Part shown: positions 20,163 through 28,996 of the stretch, one piece after another
Layout: each line of letters opens with the position of its first letter
Numbering within the stretch: the stretch's first letter is position 1
Assembly: GCA_963700865.1 (NCBI GenBank)
Contig: CAVOZC010000001.1
Coordinates: 372,001-436,000 of the forward strand
Origin: CAVOGJ01 sp963700865
GTDB taxonomy: Bacteria > Planctomycetota > Planctomycetia > Pirellulales > Pirellulaceae
Direction: 5' to 3'
Length of the DNA stretch: 64,000 nucleotides
Translations under genes and position numbers: made by a program
The notes under the pieces: generated by a model
What the model saw: the letters and a program-made list of their open reading frames with translations, nothing else
What the model was told of the DNA's origin: nothing
The model's database searches: none

Positions 20163-22379
20163 TCACCTTGTGTTCGAGTCGTCGATTTTTTGCTGCACGG
20201 GGTAGACCAAGCGTACGTACGACCAGCGTTGCACCGTCGCTGCCTCGAGCGGCTTGCCATCCATGGTCAGCTCGGTGGCCGGGTCCGGCAACTTCCCCAC
20301 CAGCACGGCCGCTCCCGTATCGAGGTGCTGGCTGAGATCGATCCGGCCTTCGTAGCGGTTAAGCAGATCGGTATAACCGCGACCGCCAGCTTTCTGATGG
20401 AACATCATCATTTCGCAAATTCGCGGCACGTCGAGACTGTCTTTTTGCCAAGGAGTGGTCATTTCCTTGTCGATCATCTGCTTGCGACGAGTCAAGCGAT
20501 ATCGCAAATTGGCTGGCCGCGTCAATTCGTCAACGACAAATGTCTGGCCTGGCTCCAGCGTACCCACGGCGTAATACATACGGCCATGGCAGAGTATGGC
20601 TTCCAACAGGGAGACTTGCAGGGGATTACGAATTTCTCCGACCAGCGAGTCTTGTCGACCGGCCGCCAGCGTTCCCGCCTCGGTCAAATCGCAACTTCCC
20701 CACCAGACGCCGCGCAGACGGCACGTGGCCGCCGTGGGCACCGGACGTCCCGCCACTTCCGCAACGGATGGTGAGAGGAAGCGCACGGTGTAGGCGTCCG
20801 AAAACAAGGCGGCCGGGGTTTGGTTCCGCATGCCACCAAACCCGGTGCCTGGCAGTCCTTGCCAGGCCAACACTTCCCCCGCCGCGGCCACGTCGGAAAA
20901 ACGGGATCGCGCGGTGAAGTCGTAGTGGCCAGCCACGGGAAGGAAAAAATCCGTCCACAGATCGCAGCGTGCCTGATTTCCAGCCACATCCAGATCGACG
21001 ATCTCCACGATCGTCTCTTTGGGCTTGTCCCCTTTCCACGAGCGAACCAACCCGACCGCCACTCCCCCCATGACACAGATCGCCAAGGGAAACGTGAACC
21101 AGGTCCATTCCATGCGGCCCACGTATCGCTTCAGGAGAAAGTAATCGAGCGGACCAATCCAAAAGACAAAGATCGCGGCCAGGAAAGCGATGAGCGAGAA
21201 AGGGACAAGTCGTACTCCCGGAAATTGGCCCAACCCGGCCCTCAATTGCCCAGACAAATCATCAAAACCCAAGTCCGAACCGGCGAAATTATTCTGCTCC
21301 GCCTGGTCATCCAGATCGCTACCCAGCAACTCACTGACCAACTTCAAGATCAGCCGTGATCGTCCGTTCCAATCGCGGATGGGTGGTAAGTCAATGTCGC
21401 ACGCCAGGAACGAGACGGTGCCCAACCCGTGGGCGGCTCGAACACTCCATGCCGTTCTCCGCTTGCCCGCCCCTTCCGCAGCGCCAACCTGCCCGCGCAG
21501 GTCGACTAACCGCGCGGTAACCAACCCCCACTCGTCGCGAGGCAAGTCCCGCCACAAGAGGTCGATTCGCTGCGTTGACTGGGCAAAGGACTGTAACTCG
21601 CTCGCCTCGCGGAGGCGGATGAGCGCTGCGAATTTTCCCGGCACCAGTCGCGCCAACGGCTGCCCTGCGGCCAGTAGCGTTTCACCATGCGTGCCGACCG
21701 ACAGGAGAAGCTTTCCTCCCAACGAAACCCACGATTCGAGCGCTTCCCACTGGGCCGGGAGGAGACTCTCCACGAAGCTCGGATTCCCCGTGGAAAGAAA
21801 AATCACATCGACCCCGTCGTAGGCGAGCCATCGCTCGGGCAACTCCTGAGGGCTCGTCACCCGCGCCACCCGAAACGACTCGCTGACCCGCCGCGGTCGA
21901 AGCCGAAGCGCTTGCTCAAGTTCGGGATCCTCACCCAGACAGACAATCAATTGCTGGGTTGCTCGTACCGTGTCGCCCACGTCCAAACGCAGCCGGAATG
22001 GCGAAGCGAGATCCGTCACGCCTTGCTCGTCCGTAAAACGCACTTGCAACCGCGCGGCCTCCCGCCCAATGCGGATCAACTGCGTCACCTTCTCCTGGCC
22101 ACCCGCGAGCGTCATCACCGGACCGGCAAACCGACACGGTATCCCCTCGCCGTCCGGTGCGGTGATGATCAGCCGACCGACGATGGGGCCGTCCGCGGAA
22201 AGTGTTACGCGGATCGGGACCCAGCAGCCGAGCTTACTGGTGCCACCCATACCCAGGCCGCATTCCTGAATGGAAACGGTCGCGGCCGAGGCCATCGCGC
22301 ACACCCACAACCAGCCGCCAAGGAACGTGCAAATCAGACGGCGGCTTCGTGATGGGAGCCAGATCAAGCGAACGACCAA
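20163..22379 (-). CDS. Membrane protein of the ABC cluster, function unknown
   Basis: 738 residues, no frame break. A signal peptide (ICTFLGGWLWVCAMASAATV) precedes a large extracytoplasmic part containing YDGVDVIFLSTGN and LESWVSLGGKLLLSVGTHGE, a glutamine-amidotransferase-like fold as in GldG/ABC-2-associated proteins. Two transmembrane helices follow (about residues 388-412 and 420-440), then a soluble C-terminal part. Because the ATPase gene starts 10 bp downstream, it may be the membrane or accessory subunit of an ABC-2-type exporter or gliding-like system. I do not recognise a named family with certainty. Confidence 0.7.
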   Translation of the reverse strand: MVVRLIWLPSRSRRLICTFLGGWLWVCAMASAATVSIQECGLGMGGTSKLGCWVPIRVTLSADGPIVGRLIITAPDGEGIPCRFAGPVMTLAGGQEKVTQLIRIGREAARLQVRFTDEQGVTDLASPFRLRLDVGDTVRATQQLIVCLGEDPELEQALRLRPRRVSESFRVARVTSPQELPERWLAYDGVDVIFLSTGNPSFVESLLPAQWEALESWVSLGGKLLLSVGTHGETLLAAGQPLARLVPGKFAALIRLREASELQSFAQSTQRIDLLWRDLPRDEWGLVTARLVDLRGQVGAAEGAGKRRTAWSVRAAHGLGTVSFLACDIDLPPIRDWNGRSRLILKLVSELLGSDLDDQAEQNNFAGSDLGFDDLSGQLRAGLGQFPGVRLVPFSLIAFLAAIFVFWIGPLDYFLLKRYVGRMEWTWFTFPLAICVMGGVAVGLVRSWKGDKPKETIVEIVDLDVAGNQARCDLWTDFFLPVAGHYDFTARSRFSDVAAAGEVLAWQGLPGTGFGGMRNQTPAALFSDAYTVRFLSPSVAEVAGRPVPTAATCRLRGVWWGSCDLTEAGTLAAGRQDSLVGEIRNPLQVSLLEAILCHGRMYYAVGTLEPGQTFVVDELTRPANLRYRLTRRKQMIDKEMTTPWQKDSLDVPRICEMMMFHQKAGGRGYTDLLNRYEGRIDLSQHLDTGAAVLVGKLPDPATELTMDGKPLEAATVQRWSYVRLVYPVQQKIDDSNTR

Positions 22380-22443
22380 AGGATGCCAGACAAGGACGGA
22401 TGACGATCAAGAACCGGTGTAGTTTAGCCGTCTCCAAGCGGGA

Positions 22444-23859
22444 TCAGTAGTCCCGCGGTCCCAGCGGCGGCTCTCCCATGTCCCCGGCACCCTCGTCAGC
22501 CACGGCCGGTTCGAGTGCCTCGCCGCCCCGCGACCCCCGCGGACGAACGTCCACGGGGATCGCGCAAGCGAACGTGGTGGTCGCGTCCGAGGTAATCACG
22601 TCAAGTCGACCCCCGTGCAATTCGGCCAGCCGATATGCCTTGGAGAGCCCGAAACCGAGTCCCCGGCCGGCTTCGCGGCCACTGAAAAATGGATCGAACA
22701 GGTGCTGGCGGACCCGCGCATCGATGCCCGGGCCGTCGTCGGTCACGCTCAGCAGTAATTGCTGATCGCGCTGCTCCGTCTGGACATGGATCGTGCCAGG
22801 ATGCTCCAGCGCATTGACCGCATTTTGCAGCAGCGCCCGGAGGAGTACCGACATTTGCACGCGATCGGCCCAGACCCAAGCAGATCCGCCGGCGCAGCGC
22901 GTCGTCAACGTGATACCCCCCTCCGCGGCATCCGCAGCGAACTCCGCGGCGATCTCACCCGCGAGCGCATACATATCAAAATGACTGGCTTCCAATCGAG
23001 GCGGATGTGCGAAGAGCATCATGTCGGCGATCATCTCGTGCGCTCGAAACGCCTGACGATTCATCGCCGCTAAAACCCGCCGCCGGTCCGGGTCCGGCTC
23101 GTCACGCAGGAGCGTCTGGGCACGACTTGAAATATTGGCCAACGGATTATTGATTTCGTGACTGGCGCCATACGCCAGCTCCTTCAAGGCGGCCAGTTTT
23201 TCCCGCTCCAGCTGCCCCGCAAATGCCGTTTCGAGTGCGTGCAGCCGGAGCAGACGGCGAGCCAACTTGGGCAACCGGTCCCCCCACAATCCCGCCTCCT
23301 GTCGATGCGGGTCGTCGATCCGCGGGGCCTCAATCGCCGACGATGCGGCAGCCACGTCCCACTGGCACCCCGCCCCCCGCGCACGGGCGAGCAGCCACGC
23401 GGGAAGCAATGCTCGTACGTCGGACTCGAACCCCATGATCGTCCGCATCAGGATCGATGAAAGGCTCCGCTCCGCCGGCGGCGTCCCGTCCTCCCCAAGC
23501 GGCGGGGTGAAATCGGCCAACTGCAAGGGTCGCGGAGCCCCCGCGCTCTCCGCGCCAGGCGACGGATCGTCCAGCGGTTCGCCGAGTGGGGCCAGGCACT
23601 CGGCAATCTCCGGCACGGAAAGCCGCGCCGCGAGCTCCCCAACGGTACGTACGGGACCACTGGCCGAAGCGCCCAGCACCTCTAACACCAACCACAATAC
23701 CAGGGAAGGATCCTGGCTGAGCGGCAGCGCCCAGCCGTCGCGGGGCTCCTCCGGCTGCGAGACCAGCATCTCCCAGAGCAACTCGGCGGCCCCACGGCTG
23801 AGCGGCAACGCGAGCCGAGGATCTGCGGCAGGGCCAATGGGCAGATGATGCACCTTCAT
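22444..23859 (-). CDS. Cytoplasmic sensor histidine kinase
   Basis: 471 residues. The N-terminal ~200 residues have no recognised sensor domain and no membrane helix. The HisKA motif ELAYGASHEINNPLANIS puts the phospho-accepting histidine near residue 234. The ATPase part shows the N-box (LLRALLQNAVNALEHPG), G1 (VTDDGPGID) and G2 (GRGLGFGLSKAYRLAELHGG). It should autophosphorylate and pass phosphate to a receiver. The HTH-receiver gene 166 bp upstream on the same strand is the obvious candidate partner; the signal is unknown. Confidence 0.88.
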   Translation of the reverse strand: MKVHHLPIGPAADPRLALPLSRGAAELLWEMLVSQPEEPRDGWALPLSQDPSLVLWLVLEVLGASASGPVRTVGELAARLSVPEIAECLAPLGEPLDDPSPGAESAGAPRPLQLADFTPPLGEDGTPPAERSLSSILMRTIMGFESDVRALLPAWLLARARGAGCQWDVAAASSAIEAPRIDDPHRQEAGLWGDRLPKLARRLLRLHALETAFAGQLEREKLAALKELAYGASHEINNPLANISSRAQTLLRDEPDPDRRRVLAAMNRQAFRAHEMIADMMLFAHPPRLEASHFDMYALAGEIAAEFAADAAEGGITLTTRCAGGSAWVWADRVQMSVLLRALLQNAVNALEHPGTIHVQTEQRDQQLLLSVTDDGPGIDARVRQHLFDPFFSGREAGRGLGFGLSKAYRLAELHGGRLDVITSDATTTFACAIPVDVRPRGSRGGEALEPAVADEGAGDMGEPPLGPRDY

Positions 23860-24025
23860 GAGGTTGTCACCAACCCACCGCCACAGGGGCTTGCTGTCCT
23901 CGTGGGATCGGGTTCCGGTCGGTCATACGATTCACCAAGATGAACGATGACGGCTGACAACGAAAGAAAGTTGACAGGCTGGAAGCCTCTCCCACAGCAG
24001 GCGCAATACGACACGTCCCGCCCAC

Positions 24026-24619
24026 CTAGGAACTGGACGACGCCGTCGACGCGTCCATTTCCAACAGCGAGCAGGCACGTTCGAGCAGCTTTTCCACGGC
24101 GAATGGCTTTTGCATAAAGTCATTCGCGCCGGCAGCCCTCAGGTCAGCCACCTTATCCTGCTCCACCATGCCAGAAATGCAGATGATCCGCACGCTATCC
24201 AGCGCCGCATCGCTTCGCACGCGCTGGCAAACCTCCTTGCCGTTGATGTCGGGCAACATCACGTCCAGGATCACGATGTCGGGCCGAAACTCCTTGACCA
24301 ACATCCCGGCGTCAAAGCCGTTGTTGGTCGTCCGCACGTCGAAGCGACCGTCGCGTTGGAAAACATCGCTAAGCAGCTCCGACAGCTCCTCATCATCGTC
24401 GACAATCAGGATCTTACGCTTGCCACTCTCCAGGGCATCCGTGGGAATCCCGTTGTCTTTCATGAAGGCGAACAGGTGGTCGCGTGGAATCCGCCGAAAG
24501 CGACTACCCGGCACCCGAAATCCCTTCAGCTGCCCCGAATCAAAACAGCGGATGATGGTTTGCTGGCTGACCTTGCAGATCTTGGCCGCCTCTCCCGTCG
24601 TGAACACGGTTTTTGTCAT
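24026..24619 (-). CDS. Response regulator with N-terminal excisionase-type HTH
   Basis: 197 residues. Residues 4-50 (VFTTGEAAKICKVSQQTIIR, then GFRVPGSRFRRIPRDHLFAF) are a MerR/excisionase-like DNA-binding helix-turn-helix. Residues 68-190 are a CheY-like receiver with IVDDDEE (acidic pocket D74-D76), phosphoacceptor D119 in VILDVMLPD and K171 in MQKPF. The order HTH-receiver is the reverse of usual regulators. A GGGAAGGG site precedes the ATG, and a strong sigma-70-like promoter lies about 230 bp upstream (24849-24876). Probably paired with the histidine kinase downstream. Confidence 0.88.
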   Translation of the reverse strand: MTKTVFTTGEAAKICKVSQQTIIRCFDSGQLKGFRVPGSRFRRIPRDHLFAFMKDNGIPTDALESGKRKILIVDDDEELSELLSDVFQRDGRFDVRTTNNGFDAGMLVKEFRPDIVILDVMLPDINGKEVCQRVRSDAALDSVRIICISGMVEQDKVADLRAAGANDFMQKPFAVEKLLERACSLLEMDASTASSSS

Positions 24620-25007
24620 GGTAATGACTACCCTTCCCTAGTTGGCGACAGATCCCCGGAAGCTGCGCAATGGATGCGTCAATGCTCCCCTTGGCCGGCC
24701 TCTTGCCATCAAGATTCCGATCTGCCGTAGCTCCCTCATACCGCGAGGACTCCGCGGTGTGTGTAGACTTCATAACTTCCTGTAAAGCACCCAGCCGACA
24801 AGATCATCCACAACTTCCAAGACTACCGAACTTGACCAGCCGGTGAGAATTATATCGAACCACCAAGTGGCGTCAAGATTGGTTATTTTGCAGCAAACTC
24901 CTTGCCACAAACATGTTACGTAAATGCGTGCGGAGATGACCCGCTCAGAATGGGGGCGAGAATTTGGGACAATCAGTTGAGTTGGGGCGTCTACAAGAAC
25001 CCTCGCC
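24620..25007. other. Intergenic region with leader of the regulator gene
   Basis: 388 bp between the response-regulator start and the holA stop. It contains the minus-strand promoter described separately and a roughly 230-nt untranslated leader below it. I see no small gene or intrinsic terminator here. Confidence 0.5.
24849..24876 (-). promoter_or_regulatory. Sigma-70-type promoter for the HTH-receiver gene
   Basis: On the minus strand TTGACG (24876-24871) and TATAAT (24854-24849) are separated by 16 bp. This is the best consensus promoter seen in the window. The spacer holds a small inverted repeat, CCAC-TTG-GTGG. It points at the response-regulator gene starting at 24619. Confidence 0.6.
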
Positions 25008-26116
25008 TCAGCTTGCGATCGGTTCGCTGGCCGCCGCGGTCGAGAGCCGGAAGATGAGCAGCTCCAGCGCCTGCCGAGCCCGCTCGCGGTGGGAATGCGA
25101 GCCCTTCATTTGCAGGTCCAGCTCAAGTAACCAGCGATAAGATCTCACCCGCCCGCTCACGCCTTATCTGTCGAAGCTGCTTCTCCGCGCGGCGGAGTGC
25201 CTCGGCCGGCACGTAATTCCCCCAAATCTGCTGGAGGGCTTCCTGCACTTGAGCCCTCTTCGCACTTCGCTGGCCGCTCCGTTCCGACTGCTGGACCAGC
25301 CGCGTCACGGCCGCGAATCGTCGCAGCGACCAGGAGAACGCGCCGAAGAGGGCGACGGCATGCTCGGATGGGCCCAGCATCCGGTCCAGCAGGGCGAGGG
25401 CCTCACCGGCGTTCCCGTCACAGACCGCGTCCAACAGCTCCCAGGTGGTCCGGGTCCGCCAGCCACCCACGATCTGGACGACCTCTTCCCCGGAAACGCG
25501 GCCCGGATCGTCCACCATCAGGGCCAGTTTGGCCAACTCCTGATCCACGATCCCCAGCTCGTCACCCACGATTTCGACCAACTGTTCGGCGGCACCTGCC
25601 TGCAGCTTGAGCCCATGGGCCGACAGGGCCCAGCCGCGGATCCAGGCAACCAGCTTGGGCCGATCGATGATCTTCTTGTTCTTACTCTTGTTTTTGAGCG
25701 GAGGTCCGCAGGTGACCGTCAGCCCCATACTGCCAACGGCCTTGGCCAATCGCGTAGTGGCTGGCCAGGATTTGACGGACAGGATCAGCGTCGAGCCTTG
25801 GTGCGGCGCTGCGACGTAGTCTTCCAGTTGGGGCCGCTGTTTGCTCACAAAGTCATCGGCGTTGTTGATCAGGACGACGCGTCCCGCCGGGCCGAACAGC
25901 GACGCGGTGTGGAGTTCGTCGGATACGTCCTTCCAAGCGACCTCGTTCCCGTCCAGGGAGGAGAGCAATTCCTCATCGTCACCCAGCAGGATCTGGCGGA
26001 GGCAGGCGCAGCGCCAATCGCCGCAGAAACGGTTCGTCACCCTCCAGCACGCACACGGGGGCGACTTCACGGGGTGGCGAGCCGAGCAGGTCGAAGACAT
26101 GCAGCGCGGCGGACAT
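25008..26116 (-). CDS. holA: DNA polymerase III delta subunit, two frameshifts
   Basis: From ATG 26116 the protein reads MSAALHVFDLLG, then VAPVCVLEGDEPFLRR; near 26010 the frame breaks and continues CLRQILLGDDEELLSSLDGN. The body has VVLINNADDFVSKQRPQLED and GDELGIVDQELAKLALMV, the AAA+ clamp-loader delta pattern. Near 25143 a second one-base break hides the true C-terminus YRWLLELDLQMKGSHSHRER and LELLIFRLSTAAASEPIAS, ending at 25008. Repaired length about 369 residues, usual for HolA. Delta opens the beta sliding clamp during clamp loading. It starts 19 bp after lexA and is probably cotranscribed with it. Confidence 0.85.
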
Positions 26117-26135
26117 ACGGGCTTTCCGGTTCGAG

Positions 26136-26735
26136 TTACACGCGGCGGACGACTCCGACGATGACACCCAGAATCTTAGCGTCTTTTACGTAGATCGGCG
26201 ACATGCGGGTATTGGCCGGTTGCAGGCGAATACGATTTTTTTCCGGGAACCAGTACTTGAGCGTCGCCTCGCCGTCTTCGGTCTGAGCGACCACCATCTG
26301 GCCCTTGTTGGCGGTGCGGGCACAACGGACGACAACGTAGTCGCCGTCGGCAATTTGGGCATCGATCATCGAATCTCCCCGGACGCGAAGCACGAACTGA
26401 TTCTTGCGTCCAAAGACGGACCCGAAATCGATCCGCTCCTGTTGTTCAATCGCCTCGTGGAGTACGCCGGCCGCGACCTCGCCCGCGAGCGGCAGGCCCG
26501 TCTCTTCGATCGGCTCGGCCGTCAACTGGATGGCGCGCGACATATTGGGCTCGCGTGAAATCAGCCCCTTTTTCTCGAGTGCGCGGAGATGGCACATCAC
26601 GCCATTCGGCGAGCGAATACCGAAGTGGTCGCCGATCTCGCGTACCGTCGGTCCGTAGCCCCGATTCCGAATGCGGTCCCGAATCAGCTCGTAGACCGCC
26701 TGCTGGCGTTTTGTGAGGGCGTCCATTATTGACAT
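26136..26735 (-). CDS. lexA: LexA SOS repressor/peptidase S24
   Basis: 199 residues, standard length. The winged HTH is residues 4-65 (VREIGDHFGIRSPNGVMCHL is the recognition region). The autocleavage site is A89-G90 in GEVAAGV, the catalytic serine S122 in GDSMID and the lysine K160 in EATLKYW. RecA filaments trigger self-cleavage and derepress DNA repair genes. AAAAGGA lies 6-7 nt before the ATG at 26735. A pair of TGTACA sites upstream (26798-26823) is a candidate autoregulatory operator. holA follows in the same direction. Confidence 0.95.
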   Translation of the reverse strand: MSIMDALTKRQQAVYELIRDRIRNRGYGPTVREIGDHFGIRSPNGVMCHLRALEKKGLISREPNMSRAIQLTAEPIEETGLPLAGEVAAGVLHEAIEQQERIDFGSVFGRKNQFVLRVRGDSMIDAQIADGDYVVVRCARTANKGQMVVAQTEDGEATLKYWFPEKNRIRLQPANTRMSPIYVKDAKILGVIVGVVRRV

Positions 26736-26796
26736 GAGAAATCCTTTTACTGAGGCCAGGCGTCATCGCTGAAAACACCACTATCTTAATATACGC

Positions 26797-26824
26797 GTGT
26801 ACATAGACGATCGCGCCTGTACAC
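26797..26824 (-). promoter_or_regulatory. Candidate LexA operator/promoter region
   Basis: GTGTACA (26797-26803) and TGTACAC (26818-26824) form a perfect 7-bp inverted repeat; the two TGTACA cores are 20 bp apart, about two helical turns. TATATT (26793-26788, minus) lies just inside and could be the -10 of lexA. Cyanobacterial LexA boxes have related GTAC cores. The assignment to LexA is inference from position and symmetry. Confidence 0.4.
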
Positions 26825-27106
26825 TAACAGCGGCAAAATTGGCGAAAAAGTCCATCTTTTGCCCGCACCGCGTCCCGCGAGGGGCCTGACGGAGGCCCCG
26901 CTTCATCGCCCGGGACCGCCCGACAAACCGCCCCGACCTCGCCCCGTTCACAAATCACTGGGCGCGGTTCGTGACGATCCGTATTCTTGTAACCTTGTGA
27001 GACAATCCGCTTGCGGCGGGCCCCCGTCCGCCTGACCGGTTTCCACTCCTCCTCCCCCAGGGTACCCAACCATGCCGCACAGACTTACCGCCAGCCCACC
27101 CGCAAG

Positions 27107-28957
27107 ATGAGACGACCGTCGGGTCGGCGCGTGCCCCGCCTCGAATCGCTGGAATCACGCTTGCCGCTCACCGCGGGCATCACCATCGTCGACGATGTGC
27201 TGACGATCTGCGGCACCGAGGAGAACGACTCGATCATCATCGCGACGCTCGATAACGAACGGCTCTTCGTGGCCGCCAGCTTCGAGGCGACTCCGCGGAT
27301 CGTTGCCCGTCAGGACGTGAGTGCGATTGACGTTCAGGGCGCCGGCGGGAACGACACCATTGTGGCCACGTCCATCACCGATCTGCCACTCACGCTACGA
27401 GGCGGCGCCGGCCACGATTCGATCTTTGGTGGCCAATACGAAAACTTCATCGAGGGAGGTGAGGGAGACGACGTTCTCTACGGCGGTAACGGCGTGGACG
27501 AGATCCAGGGAGAGGCGGGCAACGACCGTATCTTTGGCAAATCGGGGGGCGACACCCTGTCCGGCGGTGGTGGCGCGGACGAAATCCTGGGTGAGGAGGG
27601 GGACGATACGATCCAGGGAGGCGGCGGCAATGACCGGCTCTATGGCGGAGATGGCGTGGATATTGTCTTGGGAGAGGTCGGCAACGATTTCTTGTACGGC
27701 AATGCCGGCGATGACGTGCTGATCGGCAATGAGGGATTTGACCGGATTCAGGGGGGCGATGGCGACGACGTCATCGTGGGTGACAATTCGGCCGACGCGG
27801 GAGATGCCGATGTCATCTTCGGCGAAGCGGGGAATGACACCATCCAGGGCGGCGGCGGCAACGACACCCTCGACGGCGGATTGGGCAACGACGAGATCAG
27901 CGGAAATTATGGCGACGACATCCTGATCGGCGGCGGCGGCGATGATCGACTCTTCGGCAACCAGGGGAACGATATCGTGCTCGGGGGTCCCGGTGCGGAT
28001 TACGCCACCGGAGGCGCCGATCAAGATTCGGTCGCGGGTGGCGACGGCGATGATCTGGTCACCGGTGACGCGGGCGACGATCTGGTCCTGGGAGATGCGG
28101 GCAACGACCGCGTGGTCGGCGGTCCGGGCAACGACCGCCTGTTCGGTGGCGACGGCAATGATCTGCTGCTGGGAAGTGCGGGAAATGACCAGCTCGTTGG
28201 GGGCGCCGGTGACGACAGGTTGCAGGGGGAGGCGGGCGATGACACGGTGCTGGGCGACGCCGGCAACGATACGCTGCAAGGGGGAGATGGCAACGACACG
28301 CTGTACGGAGGTCCCGACGCCGATACGCTGCAGGGAGACGCCGGCAACGACGCGCTCCTCGCCGGTGCCGGCAACGATACGGTGTCGGGAGGTTTGGATA
28401 ACGACATGATCGTGGGCGGCGCGGATGCAGATACGCTCAACGGCGACGAAGGGGACGACATGATCGACGGTGGGGACGGCGACGATCGGATCCACGGCCA
28501 AGCCGGTCGTGACCTGCTGCGCGGCGAAGCCGGGAATGACACCATCGATGGGGGGGATGGCCAGGACATCCTGGTGGGGGGCAGCGGCGATGATGTCCTG
28601 CACGGGAACGACGAAGCGGACGTCATCATTGGCGGCAGCGGACGGGACGAGATCTTCGGCGACGCCGGAAACGACCTGCTGATTTCCGGGGCCACCGCAT
28701 TTGACGCCCAGCGCGAATCATTGCTGGCGATTGCCCTCATTTGGGATGCCGACTTTTTTTCCTACGCGGCACGGATCAATGTGCTCACCAATGGACTCAA
28801 TCCGGGCAACACCTTGATTCGGCTCGACACTTCCAGCGTCTTCGACGATGGTGAGGAGGACACGCTGACCGGTGGCACGGGCGAGGAATGGTTCTTCGCC
28901 AGCCTGCTGAACGACACCACGGATGCCGAGCCGGGAGAACAGGTGGTGGCCCTCTAA
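27107..28957 (+). CDS. RTX/hemolysin-type calcium-binding repeat protein
   Basis: About 616 residues from ATG 27107; the frame is open upstream to 27011 but MRRPSGRRVPRLESLESRLP fits the planctomycete N-terminal export motif. From about 27410 to 28690 the protein is almost only nonapeptide GGxGxDxxx repeats (GGAGHDSIFG, GGDGDDVIVG and many more), which bind calcium in a parallel beta roll. A roughly 80-residue C-terminal cap follows, with LTGGTGEEWFFA, common at the end of such planctomycete proteins. Surface or secreted; no enzymatic domain. The periodic DNA also creates long spurious reading frames on the opposite strand. Confidence 0.88.
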   Translation: MRRPSGRRVPRLESLESRLPLTAGITIVDDVLTICGTEENDSIIIATLDNERLFVAASFEATPRIVARQDVSAIDVQGAGGNDTIVATSITDLPLTLRGGAGHDSIFGGQYENFIEGGEGDDVLYGGNGVDEIQGEAGNDRIFGKSGGDTLSGGGGADEILGEEGDDTIQGGGGNDRLYGGDGVDIVLGEVGNDFLYGNAGDDVLIGNEGFDRIQGGDGDDVIVGDNSADAGDADVIFGEAGNDTIQGGGGNDTLDGGLGNDEISGNYGDDILIGGGGDDRLFGNQGNDIVLGGPGADYATGGADQDSVAGGDGDDLVTGDAGDDLVLGDAGNDRVVGGPGNDRLFGGDGNDLLLGSAGNDQLVGGAGDDRLQGEAGDDTVLGDAGNDTLQGGDGNDTLYGGPDADTLQGDAGNDALLAGAGNDTVSGGLDNDMIVGGADADTLNGDEGDDMIDGGDGDDRIHGQAGRDLLRGEAGNDTIDGGDGQDILVGGSGDDVLHGNDEADVIIGGSGRDEIFGDAGNDLLISGATAFDAQRESLLAIALIWDADFFSYAARINVLTNGLNPGNTLIRLDTSSVFDDGEEDTLTGGTGEEWFFASLLNDTTDAEPGEQVVAL

Positions 28958-28996
28958 GAGGCGGGGGACGCGCTGATCGCTTCCGGTGCGGTCCGC

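Noticed and set aside
23400..23450. tRNA gene suggested by GACTCGAACCCC
   Set aside because: It lies inside the histidine kinase coding sequence and no cloverleaf with matching arms can be built around it.
25008..26116. Selenocysteine UGA as explanation for interrupted genes, given selB nearby
   Set aside because: The breaks are frame changes, not in-frame UGA codons; each needs a one-base repair.
27395..28740. Two long minus-strand frames opposite the RTX repeats
   Set aside because: They are mirror products of the repetitive GGxGxD codons; the plus strand has the known family and motif.
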